From: Setophaga petechia
Lineage: Eukaryota; Chordata; Aves; Passeriformes; Parulidae
Assembly (NCBI GenBank): GCA_024362935.1
Contig: JANCRA010000004.1
Location: 21,843,121-21,907,120 of the forward strand
DNA length: 64,000 bases
Direction: 5' to 3'
Below the pieces are notes generated by a model. The model worked only from the letters and a program-made list of their open reading frames with translations. It searched no databases and was not told the origin of the DNA. The position numbers were made by a program, and so were the translations under genes. Shown here piece after piece: positions 12,601 through 27,600 of this stretch. The stretch's first letter is position 1, and each line of letters starts with the position of its first letter.

Positions 12601-15600
12601 TAAGAGAATGACATAATTTTAATGTAGGTTTGCAATTCACATCTCTCAAAAATTACACTGGTATAACCTGGCTTAAGGGGTGTCTTTTCTTAATGTGTAC
12701 ACATGTTGCAGTATTGCAATACTATCTGTCTGACTGTCTTAGCTACCTTATGTACTTTGGCAGTTCATGTGTCAAACTGATATTCTGGAAAATTCCTGTG
12801 TAATTTTTCTCTATATCACATTGGGCATAAATGATGAAGGTTAACTGTAGCTTTTGTGTCAGCAACAATCCCCTAAACTGTAAATTTTAGTATAGTTGAA
12901 TAGGGTTAAATATATAGTTTAGTTGAATATTATGCTCACATCAGTTACATATATATATAAAAAAATATTTTTAATGTACATGTATCTGTCCCTTTATATT
13001 TCAGTTTTTATAAGCATACTGTCATGTAAACCCAATATTATATTTTTCCAGAGTTTTTTTAATTAATATTTGGAACTACCTCCATAGAACTGCATAGTTC
13101 TGTTGAGAAAAATGAGTGGAAAGATGTTATTTTTACAGCAAAACCTACCACCAGAATTGACGTTTAATGTAGTAGATGTTTACAAATTAGTTCTTGGTTT
13201 GGAAGGCCCCTGCTTTATATTTAGCCATCTGAAAAGCAGATGATTGGATGTCTCTATTTTTGATTCTTTGATTTTCTGTCTTTCAGTGACCATTGAACTC
13301 ATTTGAATTCCTTCCAATTTTGTTGTTCAAAACAGTAATGAATTTACTAGGCTTTGTCCTGACTTTGTTTAGAAAGGCACATTTCTATATTGCTACCTTG
13401 AGGAGAATACTAATTTAGGTAATTCTGGTAGTGACTGCTGTATCAAAGGACTTTCACTGTTTATCTCTGTTATCATCTACTTACACTTCCTAATCATTAA
13501 AATAGACTTTCATTCTGGTTCGATATGAATATCTGCATTTCTTTCATTTCTGGTAATAGGATGCTCCTTATGGTTTCTGTTACTTGAAATTTGGAGGCAC
13601 TAATATGATTCTAGCACTAATTCTGTAGTTTTATAGCCTATGTAAGATTTTATATTTTTTTGGTATTTGTTTTATCCTGTTGTATGGTCCCTCCATTTTC
13701 TGGAAGAGGTGTCTGAGAGTCTGTCATACGGTTTTTGAAGGTGTATGAAGAAAGTATTAGGACAGCAATATTAAGAGCATCCTATATAATAGCATTCATT
13801 ATAAACACAATAAAAATTCCAGTGTGAAGGAGTGTACCGATTTGCAGCTTTGATGGTGGCATTCTTTTAACATTTCTTTCTTTCTAAACACAACCAGACT
13901 GAACTTGAAGGAAGTTTCTGGACAGATTTCCTCATCAATTGAAGCACTTGGCTTCTCTGTGCCTCAGTCTCTACAAATGGGGTGTAATTGATTCTCCATA
14001 TGGAGGTTTCAAAACCTTAAAAGCTTTTGTTTAAAGAGCAGTGTAGAGAGCCCAGATTATTTGCAGTTGTCTGCTTTGTATCTGCTGAGTGCCTTCCTTC
14101 TAACTGTATGGGGCTGTCTGTTGTACAGACACTTATGAAAAATGTCTTGACAATGTACATGAATTTTTGTTGAGAGGTTTAAGTGCAATGAAAATGAGAA
14201 TTGCTATTGTATATTTAATTGCTATTGCTCCTCCAACAACTGAGGAGCACGGAGGAGAGAGAGGTCCTTCAAACCTGGTAGTTACACATCTGCCTTAACC
14301 CTCTCCATAGTAATAAAATAAAAAAAAAGGAAGAAGAAAAAAAAAAAGGAAGAGTCTAAATCTCTCTCTGATAGAACTGGAATTAAAATTAGAATAGTAG
14401 TTGAGAATTAATCCTGTAAGTTAAGGATGTGAAGAAGTTAATAAATGGAAGAAAATTACTGTTTTCTGTCACAGTTTAACATATACAATTGTGTGCTTCC
14501 TTAAGTGTCAGAAACTTTCTTCAGATACTCTCATAGTACCAAAGTTAGCTGAGATGGGTTAAAAATATGGACCTTTTTATTCTCACATCTTCTTCAGTCT
14601 TTAAATTTTATGTCACTTTGAAGACTCAGGTGTGAGTAAAGCACATCAAAAGTAGAAGGAAGTAGCTTGTCTTGTTCCTTACACAGTATGCATCTGGTGC
14701 TTCCTCTTACCTGTTGAACAGGCCTCTTTATCTATTCTAACTAGAAGTTGTAATGAAAACACAGTATGTTCTTTGAGCAAATTTTCTGCTTGCTTCTGTT
14801 ACACTCACTTGTATGAAAAACAAAGTAGTGTTTTAAATATTTAAAAACTCATTGTGCATGTTTGATGTGATTACTTCTTTTTTGGCCAAATCGTATTCTA
14901 TTACACTTAAAATACATTTTACTGTTTTAATTTTTAAAGATGGTTATTTTATGCTTTTATACCCTGTATGGCTATATGTTTATTCTTTTTTTAAATATCT
15001 AGACTACTGCTGTAGTGCGCTTAACTATACATGAGTTCTAGGAAATATTTTGTATTCCTTTTTTGATCTTTTGAGCCCTAAACATTCACATGCAAAAAAC
15101 ACCTCTGCTTTTTCTTCTGTAAAAGACTGTGTAAAAGCTCAGTTATGTGATTTATTGTAAGTAGTTAAATGCATGAACATGAACATAAAGTGCATGAGAG
15201 GGCAATTTCTGATTGTAAGGAAGCTGTGCCTTACATAACCACACCGGAAGTGGTTATTAGTACTATTAGTAGTCCCGATCCACAAGACTTTTTGGCAAAT
15301 GGAATATAAATTACACTACTAAGTGGATAGTGGCTGATGAAGTAACTTTTCTGTGTGCAACAGAAGAGTTGCACACATATATATATATATATGTATACAC
15401 ACATAAGACATGCAATGGTTAGATGAAGGATTTTTGGATGCAGAAGACTTTCATGTTTTTCAGAACAAAAGTAATGTGAAGTTTGATTGAAATAATTTTA
15501 AGATTAATTAACTGTGGAACTTCTGACATTGGTTCTTTAAAAAACAGGTTCAAACTGTCAGGACAGTTGCCTTTACTTTCTATCCAAATATCAGACCAGA

Positions 15601-18600
15601 AGGTGACAAGTATCTTGGAGCTAATTGATAGCATTCCTAAGCCGGAAAGTGCACCTGCTACCAGTTCTCCTCCAAAAATGACTGAGGTAAGATTTTTAAG
15701 AGACTTCATTAAAAACTATCAGAAAAATACCTTCTTGTTATTAGCATTCCAGTTTTGAAAGATTCACAGAAAAGTGACGAACAAGTGTTGACTTCATGCC
15801 TCTTGAAAAATTTAGCTTTTTGTCTAAAGCTGTAGAAAATTTTCTTGCTGTTTAGTTAGTTTATTGTGAACCTTGGCCCGTAATTATGAAATAGTTGTCA
15901 AGTGTTTGGATTTAAAATAGAAGCCCTCAGAGTTTTACTACTATGGGAATTAATTAATAGTTTATAATAATCTTGACTAATAAGCATATTCGGTTTTGTT
16001 GAGGATTAGTTTAATTGTACCTTCAAATTTACAGATGTATCATAATCCTGCAGAATTTAGTTTCAGCTGTTTTGTTTAGTGAAGCAAACATTAAAATGCT
16101 GGAATTTTTGAAGTTCAAGTATTATGTCATGTTATATGAGAGTTTCAAAAGCCAAACAAAAATACTCACTATCTGTTTTATAAACAATGCCTGCCTGCCA
16201 AAAGTAGCAGGTTTTTTTCAGCTGACCTCAGTGCTTTTCCTATTTCAAGTCCTTTACACAGTATAGCTCAGGGATGGAAGTTTTCCCTTGCACTTGTATC
16301 AGTTAGGAGTTTGGAGAGTGGTTCTTGCTCTTTCACCACCCCCTTTCCTCGGTGAAAATGGTGTGAGTCACTGTGTTATAAATTCTTCAGAACAGAAGTT
16401 TGTCCCCTTCTTATTTTTCCTGAAAAATATATTTCACCTTTTGAGCTGTTCTTAACAAAACTAGGAAATTAACTCACTAATTTTTGACGTGACTAGTCAT
16501 TGTGATCTGGCTATGTTTAATATATGTATAAAGTAGTCCTATTATTAGAATGTATGTGAACTCTTTTAAAAGTCAAAGACAAAATTTTCCTCTCCATTTT
16601 TCTGTCACTTGTAAATACTGCTAACAATCTGTTATTTAGTAACTCATGAACTTGATCCTACAGAAATAGTGGTCATCTTTGTATTTGGGGTTTTTTTTAG
16701 ATTATTTGATAATTATCTTTCCATCTTTGTACAAATTATTCTGTGCTGGCCTGGAAAGCTGTTACTGCAGTTTGGTATTTTCTGTGGGTTATATTAGCAT
16801 AATATTTATTAACAGTTAATGCAACAATTCGACATGCATACCTATTGAAAGTATATATACAGTGAAGAGTATTTTTCTTCATGTGGTTCTTGCCATCTCT
16901 TTAGTGGTGCCATTAAAATTTTAGCTAATTCTGACTTAATAGTATACTAATAGTATACCCAGCCAAAGCTACCTTAGTCTCTGTTTTGTGCAACAAATCA
17001 CAGACTAACTTTTTTTGAGGGTAAGTATTGAGACTTTACTATTACAAGAATGGAATTTGCATGTATAAGATGCACATTGTCCTCTGCTTTGTAGCACTGA
17101 CTATACTTGAATTTAATTATAGAGTTTAACTGTTAAGTCTGAAGTATTTTAAGTGACCTTAAGTAATTAGTATTGCCTGTACATTAGTTGTGATATACAG
17201 TAGATGAGGTGAGGAAAGACTGTGGACCAAGTATAAATATATTTGTGTTATATGTGAATCCAGATCAAAACTTAGGCTTAAACCTGTCTGCTAAAGCTTC
17301 TACTTACTTCAGAACATGACAGACTTTAATTGTTGGTATTAAATTCAGTTAATTTGAGTGGATTTTGTGTTTTGATGGTGGCAGGTATACTACCATGCTT
17401 TCACCCTTACAGCTGTAATTCTTCAGGACTTTGTTAACATCCCATAATTTCTGAACTGAAAAGAATGTGACATCCTTTGTCAGAGTGATGTTTTCTTCGT
17501 TACATTCTGAGTTAGTAGTGGAAGTCTTCTTGAGCTGTGAAAACAGAAGACATTTTGGAACAGGTCCTTCTATATTTTTGCACTCAACATTTTAGTCCAA
17601 GAAGACACTTCAGTGTATAAGTTCATTTTTCATGATTTGTACTATGAAGTCAAATTTCATTTTTTTCTCCTTGTTTTCATAGAACATGGAAGTGTTACAG
17701 ACGAGACATTTTCACGTATTTCTTAAATACTTAGTCTATTTATTTCTTGTATATCGCCAGCTGGGGATTTATGTACAAATCACAAACAGGACAGGACTGC
17801 TGTGGAACGTGCCTTGAGCTGTTTTATTTTTCAGCATCAGTCTCATTACATGGTTATGAGAATGGGAAGATGCCATCAGCTCACATCCCAGGCAACAGAC
17901 CAAGAACTTAATGTTACAACTTACTATAAGTTGACCAATCACACAAAGCAAAAGCACATTGACAGTAGTTCTATCCAACCACTGTAGGCACACGTACCTT
18001 TGGTTAAAACAATGCCTGTTTACTTTGAAAACACCACCAGCTTGTAAGCCTTAAAACACAGTGCACAGAGCTCCATTATTAAGCTTAAAACTTCCTAATA
18101 TCTTGCTAGATAAACTTGTCTGTAGCTTAGGGAGTTATTCTAGACAAGCATTAATACACAGACCATTGTTCTATTTGCCCTTGCTTTACTACTTTTTAAA
18201 TAATTTTTCTTCTGATCTATCTCATGGCTGCTGCTTAGCTCCAGTCACCGTTCTGCTGTCTCTGAGGCCTGCCTTTTGCAGCTTTCCCCAAACCCTCTGA
18301 TTTTGTGGATTCCCACACTTGTAGACATGAATATATTCAATAAAGTCAGATTATGTAGGCCGGAGACTGAGATGTGGGAATGTTGAGTGTGAGTTGAAAA
18401 GTGTAGCCTTGGAAACAGTATTCAAGATGAGTGTTTCTTGTTACCATAATGTATCAATTTGATACTGTGGTGTTGTGGATAATTGAGCCTGAGCTTTGAA
18501 AAGTGCAGTAACAAGGGAGAGGAGAAGGTGTGGGGCGCACGGAAAGAACTGTTTTAAACTGTGCAGTCCAGAGCCAAAGGCACTCAAGAAGAAAGGGCAC

Positions 18601-21600
18601 ACAGTGCGCAGTTCTCATACTTTGATACTCTGTGCAAGGCACATCTATAATACATGTGCTTGTGGAACTTGCAGGTGAGAATTCTTTACAAACTCAGATT
18701 GCTGAGATTGCTCTCTGAGACTTGATGATAATGAAATCATTTGGATACCTTTACTAAGAGGATTTAATTCTATCATATATGAAACCATGTGGAGTGGAAG
18801 ATTCCTGTCTAGAGTGCACTCTAGTGGCATTTCACATATTTTCAGTTACTACTCTGAGTTGTGCCTAACTGCATTTCACAGTAGAATACTCAGAATCATA
18901 GATTATCCTGACCTGGAAAGGACCCACAAAGATCATCGAAGTCCAACTCCTGGCCCTGCACAGGACCATCCCTAGGACTCAACACCATATACATATGAGC
19001 ATTGTCTAAACACTTTTTGAACTCTGTCAGGCTGGTGCTGTGACCACTTCCCTGAGGAGCTGTTCAGTGCTCAGCCACTTTCTTGGAAAGGGACCTTTTC
19101 ATGGTGTCCTCCCTGACACCCCTTCTTGCGGTTCCCTTGAGTCCTGTCACTGGTTCCCAGAGAGAAGGGATCAGTTTTGGCCCCTCTGCTTCCTCTTGTG
19201 AGAAAGATGAAGAGTACTGTGTGGCCTCCTCTCAGTTCTTTACTAGTTGTTTTTTTTCCCCTTATGTCTGAAGCAGAGCAATTCAAGGAGGTGAAGTGCT
19301 AGATTCCACACTTGGGTCACAACAAACCCAAGCACTGCTACAGGCTGGGGACAGAATTCCTTGAAAGCTGCCCAGCAGATAAGGAACTGGGGGTGCTGGT
19401 TAACAGGCAGCTGAACACGAACCAATGTGTGACCAGGTGGCCAAGAATGCCAAGGACATCCTGGGCTGTACCAGCAATAATGTGGCCAGCAGGACCAAGG
19501 CAGTGATTTTCCTCCTGTCCCTTGACACTGGTGGGGCCTCACCTTGAATCCTGTGCTCAGTTTTGGGCTCCTCATGGTGAGAAAGGCTGAGGTGCTGGTC
19601 TTTTCTCCCAAGTAAAAAGTGCCAGGATAAGAGTAAATGGCCTCAGATTGCTTCAGAGGAGGTTTAGATAATCCTATCCTATTAGGAAAATTTTTTCACC
19701 AAAATGATTGTCAGTCATTGAAGCAGGCTACCCGGTGGATGAGTCACCATCCCTGCAGCTATTTAAAAGGCTTGTAGATGTGGCTTGCCACAAAACTATG
19801 TCTCTTGTAGTGCTATAGTTTTGTAGGTTTATAGTTGGACTTGGTGATCTGAAGGGTCTTTTCTCACCAAAATATTTCTATGATTCTATGAAATAAAAAG
19901 CAGTCCTGTCTGCTCTAATGTTTTATGTATATCTTTTTCTTTTTCCCCACCCAGCACTTGTGTTATTTTTGTAAAGAGCTGTTGATCTTTATTGTTCTCT
20001 GAAGTTGCTGTATTGTATTCCTTTGAGGGACTAAGTTTTGTCTTTTTGTCTTTTATGACTTTTCATATCATGTGCCATTTCTAACCATCTTTTCGTCTGT
20101 GGAGTTGAATGTTTGAAACTCCTCACTGTGTTTTGTAGTATGTTCTCTCTAGTTAGATGCAAGAGCAAATGCTGCTGCTTCTACCTATTTTAGGCCTCAT
20201 TTCTCCCCATCCTTATAATTTTAGTAATGTGTTTAATTTTATTGAATTGCACTTAAGCTAAGTTGTACATTGCACTTTCCCTAAGTTGTAAAACTTGGAT
20301 GCAGCATATATGACCAATAAATGCAAGAAAAAATTTTATGGTATCTCCTGTTTTAGGCTACACTGTCCCCTGTGCTTCCAACACCACATTCATCTCAAGG
20401 CGTGTATCCTGTTTTGGATCTTCATTCATTTGCTGAGTCAGGTAATATAATCTGTTTTAAAGTCTTGCTAAAGAAGTGGGTCAAGTCAAGAAGTTTTTGA
20501 GTTCTTTGAATTAATTTATTATTCTTACTGTAAGAAAGGATATGGGGCTTTGTTTCATGTTCTTGAGGGCTGAGTAGTGTTATATTCTGTTTAGCTTATA
20601 ATTGATGCTGTACAAACTACGTGTAGCAATATACTACATATAACAATATATGTGTACATATTGCTATATACAGCAGTAAAATTCTGTATTCTTGTTTTTG
20701 TCATTCCCTTCCTGAGGGTACAGCAGGAAAATTTTGTTTGGTATGGTGGGTTTATTTTTGTCGGCATATGTTATTGCAAATCTGTATTCTGGGCATTTGA
20801 AGCAAGATGAAATTTTTAGCTTTAGCATGTACTTAGTCCTCCGATGATGGTTTTAATTATTTTCTTATGGTGAAGGATTTCTCTCCTATTTAGGTGGATT
20901 TGTTTAAATTACAAGGTAGGGAAATGATAACCATTAGAAACTGCTTTGTTTTTATAAACAAACATTTTGATTTGTACTGGATAAAGCAGAAAATTGGCTG
21001 TGGGAGAACCAGTTGTGTTCAACACTTCCTTGCTGTTCAAAACAGCTTAGCTAGATCCTAATGTTTTATCTAGTAGTTACTTTAGAAAAATAATCAAACA
21101 TATCAGTATTATTTCAGTATCAGTTATGTTTGTGATGCCAAAACACCCAACAGGAGAGACAGACTACTACTACTTTCAGAATTTAATGATTTTTGTGGTT
21201 AGCAAACACTAGCAAAATTATCGGTAAAGTTACTATGTCTGTTTTATAGCTTTAAATTCAGTGTGTATGCAGTATGTGTAAAAATATGTATTTGTGTATC
21301 TTCATCTGTTTTTATATAAGCTCCTTTAAGTGTCCAAACGTAGAGTCATGTCTTTCAGTTCTTAAAAACTAGGCTGAAGTGAGAATGCATGCTTTCAACA
21401 AGTAATTTGAGAAAGTAATAGCTAGATTTAGATTGGAATCAGGTCTTATTTTTAATCTATACTATACATATGGTTATATAGTCCTTTTAAGTATATATGT
21501 TAGTTCTCTATCTTTACTCTCCAAAATCTCAGAACTGTTTTTAAGCTTTACAAAATACTTCATGTAATTTGTTGAGGTTTTTTAGAAGGATATTTCTTCC

Positions 21601-24600
21601 AGTTACCTGATACTTCAGTGTTTATGTTTTTAGATGAAGAAGATCTTCACAAGACAGTGCAATCTATTTATCCTGGTTATATTTCTGCACTAATGTAAAG
21701 TGAATTAGAAGCTTGATAGTTCTTAGGAGCCTCTTTGAAACGGGAGATCTACAGCAGCAAGAAATTCCAAGTAGTGTGGCTGATACCGAGGCCATGGCTC
21801 CTGTACTGTCAACAAGTCTGATCAGCAGATGAGTTAAGCTGTTAGGTCACGCCAAAGGGAAGACAAAGCATCGATTGTGCTGTCTTTTGTAAAGCCAGAA
21901 ATAAGAGAATGCTGACAAAGGAATTAGCTAATGAGATCTGAAGTTTATGATGACATGATCGAGGCAGCTGTAGGTGTGGTGTAAAGTTGTGGAGGCAGGA
22001 ATTGGGATGGTTATGGAAACAGAATTTAATGTTAGTTGTCAGCTAGGTACTTGTATATTTAAGCTTTTATAGATGTAGATGTAAAAACTCTAGGTCACAA
22101 TACTGTAAAATATTAGCTGTGTAAACTGCATATGTAATGATGTTGTGAATTAATCCTTAGAATCAGAGGAAGAATTTTATGATGCACTAAGCAGTCCTGT
22201 GGAAGATGTGCCATTTTTTGAAGTCTCATCTGACCCCCTCAAGCAGACTGTCAGTACAAGGCGAAAAAACCTACACAAACAAGAATCTCTGAAAAATATG
22301 ACAGATTTCCAACTAAAGTTTGAAGTAGCTGAGGTAAAATTACTTAAAAAAATTTCCCTGAAGCACAGCAGGACTGTATTTTTTTCCACATTTGTTGTGT
22401 TTATAATTCCATGTGCACAGAGATACTCATTCCCCATTTTTCCCTGAAACTGTTATGCAGGGCTTTTTCCATAAAAACTCTGGATATGGAATAATTGTGC
22501 TTCTGTATCCTTGTTATCACTGAAGCGCTTTGGTTTATCCACTTGATTTCCCAACTCACTTTGTCACAGAATTTTCTTTATCTATGTCTCAGAAATCACA
22601 TTGCATCTTTGTTTTAGCTAAATAGGTGCTTGTGGCTTTTTTTCCCAGATACTGCTGTGGTCAATGGGAAAACTTCATTAATGTTTTATGTTTTAACAAG
22701 CACCCTATTTTTCTGTTCTGGTTCTTCCTAGATGCTGTTGTCCACACATGTAAATCTGTAACACTTTCATTATGAAGAGTTTTCTGTATTCTTGCTGTTT
22801 CAGGCCTAGTGGGGAAAAAAGAGTACTTTATCCAAATGCAAGAACCCCTGCTAACTGTATCAGTTCTAGTAAAAGAAGTGACTTATTAACACTATCATTA
22901 ACTTTGTCATTAGATGATCATGGCTATGGCACTGTTATTCCTGAAACTCAGTATATTTAATTTACATTTGTTTTAAAAATAAATCATACCAATTCAGTTA
23001 ACTTTACAAATTTTGCTTTATGCTAGGGCTTACAGAATGTCTTCAGCACCCCATAGCTAGCTTTTAGCATACTATATATTACACCTTTACTACTAATAAA
23101 TTTGAAATATAGTGTTTACGTGATGACAAGACCTTATTTAGAACTACTAGTCTAAAACAAGGATGCTATGTTTTATCTTATTTTCTAATGACAACTAACT
23201 TACAATCTTTAAGAAAAAATTGATTTGGGAATCTATTAGAAATCACTTCTGTTGTCCTCAAAGTTTAAAATCGCTTACTAGGTTTTATTTTGATTTTCCT
23301 TATTTGTAGACAGCATTACGTGGAAAGGAAGAGTACATATATTTGTTTGGTTGTCAGAATCAGATTCAATAGCCCAGCTACATATTTATTTAACAAGATT
23401 GTCGTGCATTGGTGGAAATGTAGTAAATCCTCTTGCCAGACATTCAGCTTGGGAATCTAACTCTTAGTAGGAGAATTCAGAGAAATTCCAGTGAAAGTAG
23501 TAAACACTTTGTGCTGACAGAAAATCTAGTTTTGACTGTATTGAACACTGCTGAGTGCTGTACAGATTTTTTTTTTTAAATAATAGTTTGTGTGACTGTT
23601 ACTTTGGTATTACATACACGCATGTTTGAAGCTATTGTTATAATAGCAGCAACCAGTACTCCTTGTTGAATTGTTTATTTCTATTCAAGGCATTTGCTGT
23701 ATAGAGTTTAATTATCAATATACAAATAGACATTAACCAAAAAAATGTAAGTAAATATATTATATCCCATATAAAAAACAAAGCAGTTCTTATGCTTCTT
23801 ATAATCCCTTAATGGTTTTGGATGTGTGCTTTGGGTTTTTTTTAGGTCTTAATTAAATTATGCCGTCTTACTGGTGATACTGAGATGCCTGTGCTTCAGC
23901 TTGATATTTTGGGCTTAGGCACTGAACTTAAAGTGAGAACATTTGACATGACTGGGAGTGCTTTCCTTCGTGAAGTTGGTCTTCTGTGCCCAGAGTATAT
24001 TGGTAAGTATTTATAATCTGGTCAAGGAATTTTTCACAAATAACACTGTGAATTTGTCTTCAAAAGCTCTTTAGGGCTTTTGTCAAATAAGGAAGATTTG
24101 CTTCCTAACTTAAATGTAGGCCTGAGGGCAAGTAAATCAGGAGCTCATCCACTTATTAGTGTTTTGGTAAGTATGTTCTGATGGTGATGATTGTAGAGGT
24201 TGTTTAATTATTTATTTTTGTAGTGGACATTTAATTATTTTACGTCTGCAGAAGAAGGTTTTTCATTAAGCAGCAATGATAGCTATTAGCCTAGCTGGCA
24301 GTTTATAGATGAAGAAGGTTTTAATTTTTTTCTTTTAAGTAATTTTCTGTATTCTTTTTTTTTTCTTTTTTTTTTAGATGATAATGACAAGCCAGTTTAC
24401 ATAATTACTACATTGGATAATGTAGAAGATGATCTTCTCACTCTGGAATATACAAAGGTTAGGAAAGAGTAGGCTTTGGTTTTCAGTTGTAAGCCTGTCA
24501 TAAACATCACATTAATATGCACCAGATGTTGAAGGTTATTTCCTTACTTATTGACGTTTTTAACGTCTTGAGTGTCATGTGCAAGGTCTGTCTGCTCCTT

Positions 24601-27600
24601 CAGCAGAAAAACTTTACATCTTAAGTTGTAGTGGATTTGAAAATAAGTTTTTTTAATGGAATTTACAAACTTCTAATTTGTTTGTTTTATGTGCATTTTT
24701 GGTGAAATAGACTGATATTAAGGGACCAGAACTGAAAACTGTCTGTCAGAATGTTCTACAGAAAATAAAGGTATGATAATTTTTTTAACATAATTTTCCC
24801 AATTTGGGAGGAGAGGCATACTGGATAAACAAAAATTTTTCTTTTAGGTGAACTTTTCTTCTCTAGATGTTCATTTGCATACTGAAGCTCTGCTAAATGC
24901 AATGAACTATCTGAGTAATCTTCTGCCTAAACAAGAAACTAAAGTTGTGGAAGAACCAGTCCATGAAAAAACAGAAGAGAAGAAGGATGTTCTAAAAAAA
25001 TTTAGTAAGTTTCTTTATTATTTTTTCCTCCTTTCATTCCTCTTTTTTCACTTAAGTAAGAAATAAAACAGAGGTACTTTCTATTTTGGTAAGCCTGTCA
25101 ATGATGTTTGATATGAGAAATTTTGCTTCAAATTATATGTATTTATATGGTTGTATGCTTAGCCATGTGCAGTTTTCTGACACATAGATCAAGGCTTACA
25201 TTTGCTATGTATTGGAGGCGCTAAGTCAGTGTAAATAGAAAAAGCACAAATTTTTTGTCAGGTTTTTATTGTTTTTTCCTTGGTATAAATTAAGGCATTT
25301 GATGGCCTTATGGCTGTTGCCTTATACCTGAGGAGCATCAGCCTCTTACTTGCTGTGCAGCTTAAAGGGATGCTAAATCAGTACATGTCCTCATTGAAGA
25401 ATGGTAACTTTTGTTATTTTTTATTTCCCATAGCATCAAAAAAATCAAAATATGAAGATATTATTGACCTCATTATCTGTGCGGATTTATCATGTTTGCG
25501 TATTTTTATCAGAGAGCAAAACCGTAGAATAGCTGAAATTCACATTGAAGGTAGGAACAAAACTTCAATCACAAAAGCACAAAACTTTGTAAGCACTATA
25601 GTGTATGGATTTTGTATGTCTTGTTTTTGAGGTCTGGATAGCCAAGTGATCATGAAGAAAGCAGCAACTGATGTGACTGCAAAATTGAAGAACATCAGTA
25701 TTGTGGATTCTGATGAGAAAGCATTGTATAAAAAGGTAGGCGTATGCATGTATTGTAGATTTTTTTTTTTTTAATGGATGCTAAATTAAACTTACTTTTT
25801 AGACTCTACTGTGACTTTTTTCAATCCTGTTTTATGTACTTGCTGGGAGTAGTATTCTCTATATAACAGAATAGTTTTGCACTTACAACCACTGATTATT
25901 AGACTGACATTAATTTGTGTAACTGTGATATTTAGCTGTTCATAGCCTCTTACTGTGTTGACTTTTGTGAAGAGAATTATTCAAGCTGAGATGTAAACTT
26001 AATAGTTTCAGCTGTTTCAATGGATTTTAAAATTTTTTTTTTTTTCATATATTGTTGAGATACTTGGAGTAAAAATGTCTTAGTGGTGTGAGGTACTACG
26101 TTTTGTTTTGAAGTTAAGTTTCTCCAATATGTAAGTTTTTACAGTTAAGATAATATTTTTTTTTCTTCTTGAGGCTCTTTACATCACAGAAAAAGAAGTC
26201 TTCAACTTCAGAATGGTATCATACGTGAATGCTACAGATGGCATTGCATATACAAATATGGATGTTGTTGACAATCGTATTTACCTAACTGTTGGGTGTA
26301 TTCAAGTAGTTTTTGTCAACAAGTTTGTTTCATCTGTTTTGGTAAGTTAAATTTTCCAGATACTGTTTCTTATCATCCATGTGAAGTTGTCAGAGCAAGA
26401 AAGGGATAAGATGTTCCATATGGGGTGGTGTCCATTTGTATAAGAGCTTTTATATACTATTGTAAAAAAGTTTACTGGGATTGATGGTTGGGCTTGATGG
26501 CTTATTTTTCTTCTACATATGTTTGTTACTGTGGAGCAGATGAGTAAGCAAAAATGTTTACTATTGTTAATAATAATGTTTGTCTTAGAATGTTTTTAAC
26601 AGCTGTTAAATATGCATACCATTCATTATTTAGAACACTGAAATATAAGTAAAAAACCATGAAAACTAATGCCCTTTCCATAAATGCTGCTCATAAATCA
26701 ATCTTCTGTTGCTCATACAATTAGATAAAATGTAGTTCCTTCAAATAATGTTACAAGGTCATTGCTTTTACCATCTAATTTTCCAAATATTTGGTATAGA
26801 AATTTATTTTTATATATGCATAATTTATCATACTTGAGGGAAGATTATCCTATTAAAGAATTTGGACAAAATGTATAGCAAAAATAACATTTTAGGATCG
26901 TTTGCTCTTTAAATAACTATGATTTATAGTGTTTTTGAAGTACTGTAATTCTTAATAATTAATTTCTGATGTCTGTATTCCTTTCCTAGGCTTTCATAAA
27001 TAACTTTCAAGCTGCCAAGGAAGCTTTTACTGAGGCAACTGTTCGAACAGCAGAGAAAGCAGCTACAGGTGTAAAAGGGTTAGCAGAGCGCAGTTCCCGT
27101 TTAGCGCTGGATATCAATATCAAGGCACCTGTTGTGATAATTCCACAGTCAGCAATGTCTGCAAATGTCCTGGTGGCTGATCTTGGTCTAATCACTGTGA
27201 AGAACCAATTTTTTATTGCTAAAACAAAAACACGATGTACTCTTCCACCTGTTATTGACTCTATGACGGTGAAATTGAGTGAACTGAAGTTATACAGGTA
27301 ATGTAATGTCAATATTTTTAGAATTCATTTAATGCTTTTGGGATTCTTCAAGTAGAGAGCTTCAGGGAGTAGTTAAATAAGTAGTTAATGGTTGGCGACT
27401 GACTGACTATTATCTTGGAATATAACAACAAATGAATATTTTTTTAAAGCAATGAAAATGTATGGTTTAGGAAAAGGAGCAATCTGCACATCTTTAAATA
27501 GAAGCAAGTCATTGTTCAGGATAAATTGTGTAGTACTATAGAGTTATGCATTATTCATTAATTTGGGATGGGCTATACCTATTTGTATTAGACTGTTTTT

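Larger units (their letters stand above)
11891..15547 (+). other. VPS13A: VPS13A intron 8 (3.7 kb)
   Basis: AT-rich. Contains an A/G-rich run (14310-14355) and a short TA/CA microsatellite (15372-15403). No gene or clear transposable element seen. Confidence 0.7.
15687..20356 (+). other. VPS13A: VPS13A intron 9 (4.7 kb)
   Basis: Holds a pair of CR1 fragments in opposite orientation (18890-19250 and 19262-19892). The remaining sequence, including a slightly GC-richer stretch at about 17770-18300, shows nothing I can name. Confidence 0.75.

Noticed and set aside
21632..21700. Possible exon after tttttag (acidic residues DEEDLH)
   Set aside because: Followed soon by a stop in frame (taa at about 21696) and no donor. 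Exons 10 and 11 already join in phase with the FFAT context intact.
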